From positions 1 to 64,000 of the forward strand of contig JAZBOY010000150.1 of assembly GCA_036351375.1 (NCBI GenBank): a DNA stretch of 64,000 nt, read 5' to 3'. The notes beneath the pieces were generated by a model. The model worked only from the letters and a program-made list of their open reading frames with translations. It did no database searches and was not told where the DNA came from. Of this stretch, positions 20,119 through 30,000 are shown one piece after another (position 1 is the stretch's first letter; each line of letters begins with the position of its first letter). The position numbers and the translations under genes were made by a program. This DNA is from JANQIO01 sp036351375. Lineage in GTDB: Bacteria; Pseudomonadota; Gammaproteobacteria; Pseudomonadales; Halieaceae.

Positions 20119-21235
20119 GCAGCAGGAAATCCCACTCTTGGAGAAAGCCACAGAGGTCGTACGCGGTCTCAGCTATCCCTGGGGCCGCAAGGCAGACCCC
20201 GGGCGCGGTGAGCCGGTCAAGGTTGCCGAGGGTGTTTACTGGGTGCGGTTCTCCATGCCCATGTCCCTCGACCACATCAACCTCTGGCTGCTGCGCGACG
20301 GCGACGGCTGGACCGTGGTCGACACCTGCCTGGCGCTGGATTCCGCCCGCGAGCAGTGGGAGGCATTATTCGACGGATTCATGGCCGGCGAGCCCGTCAC
20401 CCGCGTTATCTGCACGCATATGCACCCGGACCACGTGGGCCTGGCCGGCTGGCTCTGCGAGCGCTTTGACTGTGAGCTGTGGATGTCCCGGGCCGAGTTC
20501 CTGATGTGTCGTTCGCTGGTCAGCGATACCGGTCGCGACGCCCCTGAGGCGGGTCTTGGTTTCTATCGTGCCGCTGGCTTCAACGAGCAGCAGCTTAACG
20601 ACTACGTCAAGCGCTTTGGCGGCTTCGGGCGCGCCGTGCATCGCCTGCCGGACAGCTACCGGCGGATCCGCGGCGGCGACACTCTGCGCATCGATGAGCG
20701 CTACTGGCAACTGGTGCCGGGCAGTGGCCACTCCCCGGAGCACATCGCGTTGTATTGCCCGGCGCTCAAACTGCTGATCTCCGGCGACCAGGTGCTGCCG
20801 CGTATTACCCCCAATGTCAGCGTATTCCCCACCGAGCCCAACGGCGACAACCTGCGGGACTGGCTGTTGTCCAGTGCGCAGATTCGCGAGACTGTGCCGG
20901 ACGATGTGCTGGTATTGCCGGCCCACGAGGCGCCGTTCTACGGCCTGCACGTGCGGCTTACCCAGATCATCGAAGGGCATGAGCGCGACCTTGACCGACT
21001 CTGGGAGCACCTGGCGGAGCCGCGCCGGGCGGTGGACTGCTTTGATCCGCTTTTCAAGCGCGAGATTGACGATAATTCCATTCAGCTCGCCATCGGCGAG
21101 ACGCTGGCGCACCTCAACTGCCTGATGGGCAGGCGACTGGTACAGCGCCAGCGCGACAGCGAAGGCGTGGACTGGTATTCACAGGTGACCGATATTTTTG
21201 AGGACGAAACATGGAACACATCAGCGAGCGCCTGA
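20117..21235 (+). CDS. metallo-beta-lactamase fold hydrolase
   Basis: 372-residue MBL-fold enzyme with the metal-binding HxHxDH motif in CTHMHPDHVGLAG (about residues 94-106), later His in PGSGHSPEHIALY, Asp in ISGDQVLP and His in LPAHEAPF. This ligand set fits a dinuclear zinc hydrolase; the C-terminal 80 residues form a helical extension with LIKE-LACTB2-style organisation. The substrate is unknown. There is no ribosome-binding site before the ATG; if the TATACT at 20097 is the -10 box, the leader would be only about 7 bases. It overlaps the aminopeptidase gene by 25 bases. Confidence 0.85.
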   Translation: MQQEIPLLEKATEVVRGLSYPWGRKADPGRGEPVKVAEGVYWVRFSMPMSLDHINLWLLRDGDGWTVVDTCLALDSAREQWEALFDGFMAGEPVTRVICTHMHPDHVGLAGWLCERFDCELWMSRAEFLMCRSLVSDTGRDAPEAGLGFYRAAGFNEQQLNDYVKRFGGFGRAVHRLPDSYRRIRGGDTLRIDERYWQLVPGSGHSPEHIALYCPALKLLISGDQVLPRITPNVSVFPTEPNGDNLRDWLLSSAQIRETVPDDVLVLPAHEAPFYGLHVRLTQIIEGHERDLDRLWEHLAEPRRAVDCFDPLFKREIDDNSIQLAIGETLAHLNCLMGRRLVQRQRDSEGVDWYSQVTDIFEDETWNTSASA

Positions 21236-23022
21236 CCCGACTGCGCGCCGCCATGGCGGAGCGCGCACTGGACGCGCTGATCGTACCGCGTGCAGACGAA
21301 TACCTGGGCGAGTATCTGCCGCCCCAGAATGAACGTCTGCAGTGGGCCAGCGACTTCACCGGCTCGGCCGGCGTGGCCATTATCCTGCGCGAAAGTGCGG
21401 CCGTCTTCACCGACGGCCGCTATACGGTGCAGGTACGCCAGCAGGTGGACCAGGACCTGTTCGAGATTCTGCACTCGGTGGAAACACCGCACGTGAAATG
21501 GCTGGCGGGCCAGCTCGAGGCCGGCAGCAAGGTCGGCTATGACCCGCGCATGCACAGCCTCAACTGGGCGCGCGCTGCGCAAAAAATCCTCGCCAAGCGC
21601 GACATCGAACTGGTGGAAACCAGCGACAACCTGGTGGACCTGTGCTGGCAGGACCGTCCGCAGGCAGACGTACACCAGGCCATGCTGCTGGACGAGGAGT
21701 TTACAGGGCGCAGCAGTGCTGACAAGCGCGCTGATATCGCAGCCATGATCCGCGAGGAGGGTGCCACTGCTGCGCTGATCTTCGCCGCCGACAGCGTGGC
21801 CTGGCTGCTGAACATTCGCGGTCGCGACATTCCTTCGCTGCCGCTGGTGCTGGGCTTTGCGATCCTGCACGGCGACGGGCGGCTGGATTTCTTCACCAAC
21901 CCCGACAAGATCCCCGCAGGCTTTGCTGAGCATGTCGGCGAGGGCGTTACGGTATTTGCCGAGTCGGAAGCCCCGGCGTCCTTCAAGGCCCTGGCGGGAG
22001 AGACGGTCATCGCCGACCCTGCCACTGCCAATGCCTGGTGCCAGCTGGAACTGGAGCGCGTCGGGGCAACCCTGCTGGCCGCCGATGATCCGGTGCTGAT
22101 GCCCAAGGCCTGCAAGAATGCCGTGGAAGTGCAGGGCATGCGCGACGCCCATTTGCGTGACGGTGTGGCCGAGGTGAAGTTCCTGGCCTGGCTGGATGCG
22201 GAGGTGGCTGCCGGTCGCCTGCACAGCGAGGCGGAACTGTCGGACAAGCTGCTGACCTTCCGCGCCGGGCAGGCCCGTTTCCAGGACATCAGCTTCGATA
22301 CCATTTCGGCCGCCGCCGCCAACGCTGCGCTGCCGCACTATCACTACGTCAATGCGCCCGAGGAAACCCGCCTCAACATGGATTCGGTCTACCTGGTGGA
22401 CAGCGGCGGCCAGTACCTCGACGGCACCACCGACATTACCCGCACGGTGGCCATCGGTGACCCCGGCCAGGAAGTGCGCGAGCGCTTCACGCTGGTGCTG
22501 AAAGGCCATATCGCGCTGGACCAGGCGCGTTTTCCGGAGGGCACCACCGGCACTCAGCTCGACGTGCTGGCGCGCATGTTCCTGTGGCGTGAGGGGCTGG
22601 ATTACGACCACGGCACCGGTCACGGCGTGGGCGCCTTCCTCAGCGTGCACGAGGGCCCTCAGCGAATTGCCAAGGCCCCCAGTGAAATCCCCCTGAAGCC
22701 CGGCATGGTATTGAGCAACGAGCCCGGCTACTACAAGGATGGCGCCTATGGGATTCGCTGCGAGAACCTGGTGGTGGTGCGCGAGTCCGACATCAACAGC
22801 GACGACGGCCGCACCATGTATGAATTCGACGCCATCACCCTGGCACCGTTTGACCTGCGCCTGGTAGAGCCCGCCCTGATGACGGCGGATGAAATTGACT
22901 GGCTCAACGATTACCACGCCCTGGTGCGTGACAAACTCTCGCCCCATCTTGAGGGTGACGAGCTGGCCTGGCTGCAACAGGCCACCCAACCCATTCAACC
23001 TGCAGGAGAGAAAGCAGCATGA
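21211..23022 (+). CDS. M24B aminopeptidase P family protein (Xaa-Pro aminopeptidase)
   Basis: 603-residue member of the long, three-domain aminopeptidase P group. Two creatinase-like N-terminal domains (about residues 1-310) precede a pita-bread catalytic domain. Metal ligands are visible in LVDSGGQYLDGTTDITRT (two Asp), GTGHGVGAFLSVHEGP (His) and NEPGYYKDGAYGIRCENL (two Glu). It should remove N-terminal residues preceding proline, in the cytoplasm. The gene overlaps both neighbours (MBL-fold gene by 25 bases, thiolase by 4), indicating one operon. Proline released here could feed the PutA encoded nearby. Confidence 0.92.
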   Translation: MEHISERLTRLRAAMAERALDALIVPRADEYLGEYLPPQNERLQWASDFTGSAGVAIILRESAAVFTDGRYTVQVRQQVDQDLFEILHSVETPHVKWLAGQLEAGSKVGYDPRMHSLNWARAAQKILAKRDIELVETSDNLVDLCWQDRPQADVHQAMLLDEEFTGRSSADKRADIAAMIREEGATAALIFAADSVAWLLNIRGRDIPSLPLVLGFAILHGDGRLDFFTNPDKIPAGFAEHVGEGVTVFAESEAPASFKALAGETVIADPATANAWCQLELERVGATLLAADDPVLMPKACKNAVEVQGMRDAHLRDGVAEVKFLAWLDAEVAAGRLHSEAELSDKLLTFRAGQARFQDISFDTISAAAANAALPHYHYVNAPEETRLNMDSVYLVDSGGQYLDGTTDITRTVAIGDPGQEVRERFTLVLKGHIALDQARFPEGTTGTQLDVLARMFLWREGLDYDHGTGHGVGAFLSVHEGPQRIAKAPSEIPLKPGMVLSNEPGYYKDGAYGIRCENLVVVRESDINSDDGRTMYEFDAITLAPFDLRLVEPALMTADEIDWLNDYHALVRDKLSPHLEGDELAWLQQATQPIQPAGEKAA

Positions 23023-24203
23023 GTGAAGCCTATATCTGTGGTGCTGTACGCAGCGCCGGAGGACGCAAGAAGGGCCGCCTGGCGAACGTTCACCCGATCG
23101 ACCTCGGTGCGAAGGTCGTGGACGCGCTGGTGGAGCGCACCGGCATCGACCCGGAGACGGTGGATGACCTGATATTCGGCTGCGTCAGCCAGGTGGGCGC
23201 CCAGAGCAGTAACGTGGCTCGCAATGTCTGCATTTCCTCGGTGCTGGGTGAGAGCGTTCCGGGCACCAGCGTCGACCGCCAGTGCGGTTCCGGCCAGCAG
23301 GCGATTCACTTCGCCGCCCAGGCGGTGATGTCCGGCACCCAGGACCTGGTGATCGCCGGCGGGGTCGAAAGCATGACCCAGGTACCGATCGGCGCCAGCA
23401 TTATCGACGGCTACAAGGCCGATCACGGCACACCCTACGGTGAGGAAATCCAGAAGCGCTACCCGGGCGTGCAATTCTCCCAGTTCACCGGCGCCGAGAT
23501 GCTGGTAGAGAAATACAACATCAGCAAGGAAGAGCTGGAAGAGTTTGCCTTCTCCTCCCACATGAAAGCCAAGCAGGCGGTGGAAGAGAATCGTTTCGAG
23601 AAGGAAATTGTGCCCATCGAAGTGGAGATGGAAGACGGCACCCGCGAGATGCACACCCAGGATGAAGGTATCCGCATGGACGCCACCCTGGATGCCATTC
23701 GCGGGCTGGAGCCCCTGCAGGAGGGCGGCACCATTACCGCGGCCATGGCGTCGCAGATTTGCGACGGCGCCTCCGCAGTGCTGGTGGCGAACCGCGAGGC
23801 AGTGGAAAAGTACGGCCTCAAGCCGATGGCGAAGATCGTCGCCATGTCGGTGGTGGGCACTGACCCCATCATCATGCTGGAAGGCCCGATCAAGGCCACC
23901 GAGAAGGTGCTCGAGAAGGCCGGCATGAAACTCGAGGACATCGACCTGTTTGAGGTCAACGAGGCATTCGGTTCCGTACCCATGGCCTGGGTAAAGGGCA
24001 CCGGTGCCGATATCGATAAACTCAACGTCAACGGCGGCGCCCAGGCGCTGGGTCACCCGCTGGGCGGCACCGGTGCCAAGCTGATGACCACGCTGGTGCA
24101 CGAGTTGCATCGCAGCGGCAAGCAGTATGGGCTGCTGGCCATCTGCGAGGGTGGCGGTACCGCCAACGGCACTATCGTCGAACGCCTCGACGGTTCCCTC
24201 TGA
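23019..24203 (+). CDS. acetyl-CoA C-acyltransferase (thiolase)
   Basis: 394-residue thiolase. The nucleophile is Cys89 in DRQCGSGQQA. The C-terminal catalytic motifs are NVNGGAQALGHPLGGTGAK (His) and CEGGGTANGTI (second Cys). The sequence looks like a type II/degradative-or-biosynthetic thiolase of the FadA/AtoB group; I cannot set chain-length preference. It overlaps the aminopeptidase P gene by 4 bases (ATGA). The next feature is a REP-like hairpin, then an NSS transporter. Confidence 0.93.
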   Translation: MSEAYICGAVRSAGGRKKGRLANVHPIDLGAKVVDALVERTGIDPETVDDLIFGCVSQVGAQSSNVARNVCISSVLGESVPGTSVDRQCGSGQQAIHFAAQAVMSGTQDLVIAGGVESMTQVPIGASIIDGYKADHGTPYGEEIQKRYPGVQFSQFTGAEMLVEKYNISKEELEEFAFSSHMKAKQAVEENRFEKEIVPIEVEMEDGTREMHTQDEGIRMDATLDAIRGLEPLQEGGTITAAMASQICDGASAVLVANREAVEKYGLKPMAKIVAMSVVGTDPIIMLEGPIKATEKVLEKAGMKLEDIDLFEVNEAFGSVPMAWVKGTGADIDKLNVNGGAQALGHPLGGTGAKLMTTLVHELHRSGKQYGLLAICEGGGTANGTIVERLDGSL

Positions 24204-24214
24204 AAAGTCGAAGT

Positions 24215-24255
24215 GGGGTCAGAGCCCTTTTTCAAAGGAAAAGGGCTCTGACCCC
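24215..24255. repeat. REP-like palindrome (GGGGTCAGAGCCCTTTT arms)
   Basis: A 17-base arm GGGGTCAGAGCCCTTTT (24215-24231) is repeated in exact reverse complement at 24239-24255, with a 7-base loop. It lies 11 bases after the thiolase stop and would fold into a very stable hairpin. The AAAAGGGCTCTGACCCC sequence is familiar from intergenic repeats in many proteobacteria. There is no T-run after the stem on the plus strand, so it is a poor classical terminator for the thiolase. Confidence 0.75.
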
Positions 24256-24316
24256 TTATAAAAAAAGCAGGGCATAACCTGCTACGATACGCGCTAACAC
24301 CAAGGAGAATAATAAT

Positions 24317-25672
24317 ATGGCCATGGCAGGCGGCAGCCACGAAAACTGGTCATCACGTTGGGCATTCCTTATGGCTTCGGTCGGCTTCGCTGTCGGCCTC
24401 GGGAATATCTGGCGCTTCCCCTACGTTGCCGGCGAGAACGGCGGTTCCGCCTTCGTACTGGTCTACCTCGCCTGCGTGTTTGTTATCGGCGTGCCGATCC
24501 TGATTGCCGAGCTGTTTGTCGGACGGCGCGGCAAGATGAGTCCGCCGCTCTCGATGCGCAATGTGGCCACGGCAGAAGGGCGCCACAAGGGCTGGCAGCT
24601 GGTAGGGCACATGGGACTGCTGGCGGCCTTCACCATCGAGATTGTGTACTCGGTGGTGGTGGGCTGGGTGCTCTGGTACCTGTTCAAGGCGATCAGTACC
24701 GGGTTCACCGGCTTCGACAGCACCATTGCCGAGGCAGAGTTCGGTGCAGTGCTGGCCGACCCAACCGGTATGCTGTTCTGGACGCTCATCGGACTGATGA
24801 TCACCGGCTACATCATCTATTCAGGTGTTCAGGGCGGCATTGAGAGGGCGGTAACCATCTTGATGCCGGTGCTGTTCGGGCTGCTGGCGCTACTGGCCAT
24901 CTATAACGTTTTTGCAGGCGGTATGAACAAGGCGCTGGTGTGGCTGTTCGAGCCGGACTTTGCTCGTATCAAGCCCGAGGTGTTCCTGATTGCCGTGGGC
25001 CAGGCGTTCTTCTCCATTGGCGTGGCCATGGGCGGCATGATGACGTTTGGTGCCTACCTGCCGAGAACAGTATCCATTCCCGGCTCGGTGCTGATCATCG
25101 TCATCGCCGACACCATGGTGGCGCTGCTGGCAGGCCTGGTGATCTTCCCGGCGGTGTTCCACAACGGCCTCGATCCCGCCGCCGGTGCCGGACTGATTTT
25201 CCAGACGCTGCCGGTGGCTTTCGCCCAGATGCCCGGTGGTTATGCCTTCAGTATCGCTTTCTTCCTGCTGCTTTCGGTGGCCGGTATTACCTCCATGGTG
25301 GGCCTGATCGAATGCGTAACCGCCTGGATGGAAGATCACCACGGCTTCCCCCGTCACCGGAGCGCCATGGTCGTGGTCGGCAGTGTCGCTGTATTGAGTA
25401 TCATCAGTGCGCTGTCATACAACCTGCTGGCGGAGTTCAAGCTCGGCGGGCGCACCATCAACGACATCATGGACTTCTTCTCCAACCAGATCCTGCTGCC
25501 GCTGGGTGGGCTGCTGATTGCACTGTTCGTGGGCTGGTTCGTGTCAAAGCAATCCAGCAGCGAGGAGCTCGAGTTTTCCCACCCGCTACTCTTCAATGCC
25601 TGGCGTTTTCTGGTGCGCTATGTGGTGCCGCCGGCAGTGGCCATCATCTTCTACTTCGGCGTAAGCGAGTAA
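24317..25672 (+). CDS. sodium-dependent transporter of the NSS (SNF) family
   Basis: 451-residue inner-membrane symporter. The start carries the family signature: WSSRWAFLMASVGFAVGLGN then IWRFPYVAGENGGSAF, which lines the sodium and substrate sites in LeuT-like transporters. About eleven to twelve membrane helices are visible. Bacterial relatives carry amino acids with sodium; the substrate is not predictable. A strong AAGGAG site precedes the ATG at 24317. A second sodium symporter gene follows after 4 bases, so the two are cotranscribed. Confidence 0.93.
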   Translation: MAMAGGSHENWSSRWAFLMASVGFAVGLGNIWRFPYVAGENGGSAFVLVYLACVFVIGVPILIAELFVGRRGKMSPPLSMRNVATAEGRHKGWQLVGHMGLLAAFTIEIVYSVVVGWVLWYLFKAISTGFTGFDSTIAEAEFGAVLADPTGMLFWTLIGLMITGYIIYSGVQGGIERAVTILMPVLFGLLALLAIYNVFAGGMNKALVWLFEPDFARIKPEVFLIAVGQAFFSIGVAMGGMMTFGAYLPRTVSIPGSVLIIVIADTMVALLAGLVIFPAVFHNGLDPAAGAGLIFQTLPVAFAQMPGGYAFSIAFFLLLSVAGITSMVGLIECVTAWMEDHHGFPRHRSAMVVVGSVAVLSIISALSYNLLAEFKLGGRTINDIMDFFSNQILLPLGGLLIALFVGWFVSKQSSSEELEFSHPLLFNAWRFLVRYVVPPAVAIIFYFGVSE

Positions 25673-25676
25673 ACGC

Positions 25677-27065
25677 ATGATCGGAACCCTGACGGACCTG
25701 CTCTGGAGTTATGTGCTGATCGTACTGCTGGTCGGGCTCGGCCTGTGGTTTACCTTTGCCTCGCGCTTCGTTCAGTTCCGTTTCTTTGGCGCAATGTTTG
25801 CCTCCCTGCGTCGCGGCCTTCACGAAAAGGAAGGTCACCTGTCGTCTTTCCAGGCGCTGGTGGTAAGCGTGGCCGGCCGGGTCGGCGGCGGCAATATCGC
25901 CGGGGTGGCGGTAGCGATCACCCTCGGCGGCCCGGGTGCGGTGTTCTGGATGTGGCTGATCGGCCTGATGGGTATGGCTACCAGCTTTTTCGAGTGTTCG
26001 CTGGCGCAGCTCTACAAGCGCGCGGAACCCGACGGCACCTACCGCGGCGGGCCCGCGTACTACATGAAGTACGGCCTCAAGAAGCCGTGGATGGCGGTGC
26101 TCTACTCGGTACTGCTGCTGATCACCTTCGGCTTTGGCTTCAATGCGGTGCAGTCGTTCATTGTCGCCACCTCCATGAAAGCCTCCTTCGGGCTGCCGGT
26201 GTGGGTTACCGGCGTGGCCTTGACGGTAATGGTGGGCGTTACCATTTTCGGTGGCATCAAGCGCATCGCCCACGTGGCGGAGTTTGTGGTGCCCATCATG
26301 GCGCTGAGCTATGTGCTGGTGGCCTTCTACGTACTGGCCACCAATATCACTGAAGTGCCGGAGGCGATCGGTCACATCGTCAAGTCGGCCTTCGGCTTCG
26401 AGCAGCTGGTGGGCGGTGGCTTTGCTGCGGTGGTGCTGCAGGGCGTCAAACGCGGCCTGTTCAGCAACGAGGCCGGACTGGGCAGCGCGCCCAACGTGGC
26501 GGCGGTGGCCTATGTGCCTCACCCGGCACACCAGGGCATGGTGCAGTCGCTCAGCGTTTTCATTGATACCCTGATCCTTTGCAGCGCGACCGCGGTGATC
26601 ATCCTGCTGTCAGACGCCTACCAGCCAGGGGAGGCCGGCGTAAACGGTGTCGCCCTGACCCAGGCGGCCCTGGGCGGCCATGTGGGAAGCTGGGGCGAGG
26701 GTTTTGTGAGCGTGGCGCTGCTGCTGTTTGCCTTCAGCTCCATCATGTACAACTACTACCTGGGTGAGAACAGCCTCAACTACTTCAGCGAAGAAAACCA
26801 GAAGCTGTTCACGGTCTTCAGGATCCTGGTGCTGGTACTGGTCATGTGGGGTTCCCTGCAGGACCTCGGCACCGTGTTTGGCTTTATCGACCTGACCATG
26901 GGTCTGTTGGGCGTAGTGAACCTGGCCGCCGTGGCGCTGCTGGTACCGATCGCCTTCCGGCTGCTGAAGGACTTCGATACCCAGCGCACCCAGGTCGAGG
27001 TACCGCAGCTGGACCCGGCCCAGTGGGCCGACCTCGATATTGACCCCAGGGCCTGGCGCGACTGA
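25677..27065 (+). CDS. sodium:alanine symporter family (AGCS) transporter
   Basis: 462-residue polytopic symporter of the alanine or glycine:cation class. Landmarks are SVAGRVGGGNIAGVAVAI near residue 62, EPDGTYRGGPAYYMKYGL near residue 118, and GLFSNEAGLGSAPNVAAVAY near residue 260. These are core AGCS signatures. It should import alanine or glycine with sodium. It begins 4 bases after the NSS transporter gene, so two unrelated sodium-coupled amino acid carriers share a transcript. Its 3' end converges on the RND gene 15 bases away. Confidence 0.94.
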   Translation: MIGTLTDLLWSYVLIVLLVGLGLWFTFASRFVQFRFFGAMFASLRRGLHEKEGHLSSFQALVVSVAGRVGGGNIAGVAVAITLGGPGAVFWMWLIGLMGMATSFFECSLAQLYKRAEPDGTYRGGPAYYMKYGLKKPWMAVLYSVLLLITFGFGFNAVQSFIVATSMKASFGLPVWVTGVALTVMVGVTIFGGIKRIAHVAEFVVPIMALSYVLVAFYVLATNITEVPEAIGHIVKSAFGFEQLVGGGFAAVVLQGVKRGLFSNEAGLGSAPNVAAVAYVPHPAHQGMVQSLSVFIDTLILCSATAVIILLSDAYQPGEAGVNGVALTQAALGGHVGSWGEGFVSVALLLFAFSSIMYNYYLGENSLNYFSEENQKLFTVFRILVLVLVMWGSLQDLGTVFGFIDLTMGLLGVVNLAAVALLVPIAFRLLKDFDTQRTQVEVPQLDPAQWADLDIDPRAWRD

Positions 27066-27080
27066 GAGCAGCTCACTCGG

Positions 27081-30000
27081 TCAGCCGCTGTCGGTAGCCG
27101 CCTCCGGCGCCGCAGCCTCTGGAGACAGGGCACGGCACAGCACATAGAACACCGGCGTGAACAGCAGGCCGAACAGGGTGACCCCGAGCATGCCGGAGAA
27201 TACCGTCACACCCAGTGCCTGGCGCATTTCGGCGCCCGGCCCCTCGGCGATCACCAGCGGTATCACTCCAAGGATAAACGCCATGGCGGTCATAAGGATC
27301 GGCCGCAACCTGAGGCGTGCGGCGCTGACGGCCGCGTCGAAGCGATCCTTGCCGGCGTCTTCTTCCTGTTTGGCGAACTCCACGATAAGAATCGCGTTCT
27401 TGGCCGCCAGCCCCACCAGCACAATCAGGCCCACCTGCACCAGGATGTTGTTATCCCATCCGGTCACCCAGACACCGAACATGGCGAACAGCATACTCAT
27501 GGGCACGATCAGGATGATCGACAGGGGTAGGGTGAGGCTTTCGTACTGCGCTGCCAGCAGCAGGAATACAAAGATGATTGAGAAAGCGAAGACGATCACG
27601 CCGGTGCTGCCGGCCTGTTTCTGCTGGTAGGCAAGCTCCGTCCACTCGTAAGCCAGGCCGTTCGGTAGCTGCGCCTCCGCCAGCGCCTCCATGGTGGCGA
27701 TTGCCTCGCCGCTGCTGGTGCCGGGCAGGGTGCTGCCGTAGACCGATGCCGCGGGGTACAGGTTGTAACGCATCACCCGGTAGGGGCCGGTGCGGTAGTT
27801 TGCGGTGGCGACAGAGCCCAGTGGCACCTGCTCGTCAAAAGCGTTGCGCGTGAACAGGCTCAGCAGGTCTTCCGGTGAGCGCCGGTAGGGCGCATCCGCC
27901 TGTGCGGTGACGCGGAAAGTGCGGCCCAGGTAGTTGAAGTCATTGACGAAGGCCGAGCCGAAGTAGATTTCGACCGTGTCGAACACATCGCTCACCGGCA
28001 CCTGCAGGCGCTCGGCCCGCTCCCGGTCGATATCCAGGTATAGCTGCGGCGTGCGGTTGTTGAACAGCGTGAAGGCCTGGGTAATGCCCTCGCTCTCATT
28101 GGCGGCCTTGGTCAACTCCGCCGTGGCCTGCTCGAGCAGTGGCAGGCCGCGCCCGAGCCGATCCTCAATCATCAGGCGGAAGCCGCCGGCGTTGCCAATA
28201 CCGCGCACCGGCGGCGGCTGGATGACCAGCACGAAGGCCTCGTCCACCGTCGCGCCAACGCCCCACATCTGGTTGATCAGCTCACCCACCGGCGGCCGCT
28301 CGCCGAAGGGCGCAAAGGTGGGGAAAATGGTTGCGGAGTTGGGTGCATTGGTGAAGGTGGCTCCGGAGAAGCCACTGAAACCGACAGCGTTGACGATGCC
28401 GTCGATGGCCAGCAGCTTTTCTGTGACTTCCCTGACCACGGCGTCGGTGCGTTCCAGCTCGGCACCGGGTGGCAGCTCGATGGAGACAATTGCGTAGCCC
28501 TGGTCCTGGTCGGGGATAAATCCGCCGGGCACCTGCTGGAACTGGAAGCCGGTCAAGGCCAGCAGACCGATATAGGCGACCATGACCAGGCCCGCGCGCC
28601 GCACCAGTCGCCCGGTCAGCCAGGCGTAGCGGTCGGACAGTGCAGTAAGAGCACGATTGAAAGCGCCGAAGAAGCCGCCGCTTTTCTCGCTGCCGTCCTC
28701 TTCATTTTCATGGGGCTTGAGCAGCAGCGCACAGAGGGCGGGGCTCAGGGTCAGTGATATCAGCACCGAGATCATGGTGGCGGTGGCAATGGTCAACGCA
28801 AACTGCTGATAGAACTGCCCGGTAATGCCTGGTACGAATGCCGCCGGAACGAATACCGCTACCAGCACCAATCCCAGGGCAACCAGCGCATTCCCCACCT
28901 CGTCCATGGTGCGGTGCGCAGCGTCTCGCGGCGACATGCCATCACTCATATGTCGCTCGACGTTTTCCACCACCACGATGGCATCGTCCACCACGATACC
29001 GATGGCCAGCACCAGGCCGAACAGGGTGAGGTTGTTCAGGCTGAAGCCGAGTGCCTGCATGATGGCAAAGGTGCCGATCAGCGACACCGGGATGGCAATA
29101 ATCGGGATCAGGGAAGCGCGCCAGGTCTGCAGGAACAGGATGATGACCAGCACCACCAGGGCGACCGCTTCAAAAATGGTTTGCACCACGGCAGACACCG
29201 ACTCCTGGATGAACTCGGTGGGGTTGTAGACGATGGCGTATTCGAGACCGGGCGGGAAGTCCTTGGCCATCTCCGCCATGGTGGCCTGCAGCTCCCGGGC
29301 GGTGTCCAGGGCATTGGTGCCGGGGGTCTGGAAGATCGGCAATGCAATGGCGGGCTGGCCGGCCAGATAGCCGCGCGTGGTATAGCTCTGGGCGCCAAGC
29401 TCTACCCGCGCCACATCCTTGAGGCGCACGATGCGGCCTTCCTCGGAGGCGCGCACCACGATGTTCTCAAACTCTTCCGGGCTGCGCAGGCGGCCCTGGG
29501 TCTGGATGCCGATCTCGAAGGCACTGGGGTTGTCGGCTGGCGCCTGGTTCATGGTGCCGGCCGAGACCTGGATGTTCTGGGCGCGCAGTGAGCGCACCAC
29601 TTCGGCGGGGGTGAGGTCCACGGCGTTGACCAGGTCCGGGTCCAGCCAGATGCGCATGGCGTACTCGCTGGCACCGAACAGGCGAATCTGTCCAACGCCG
29701 TTGATGCGGGCGAGGCGGTCGCGCACCTGCAGGGTGGCATAGTTGGCGATGTAGAGCTGGTCGTAGGTGTCGTCGGGGGAGAACAGGTTCACCACCATCA
29801 TCAGGTCCGGCGAACTCTTCTGGGTTACCACACCCAGCCGCCGCACCTGCTCGGGCAGGCGCGGCTCGGCAATGGCCACACGGTTCTGTACCAGCACCTG
29901 GGCAACGTCAAGGTCGGTGCCCAGTTCAAAGGTCACCGACAGCGTGACGTTGCCGTCCCCGGTCGACTGGGACAGCATGTACAGCATGTTCTCGACACCG

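Noticed and set aside
21082..22998. Minus-strand frame of 638 codons over the aminopeptidase P gene
   Set aside because: The plus-strand gene has all M24 metal ligands; the antisense frame has no family resemblance.
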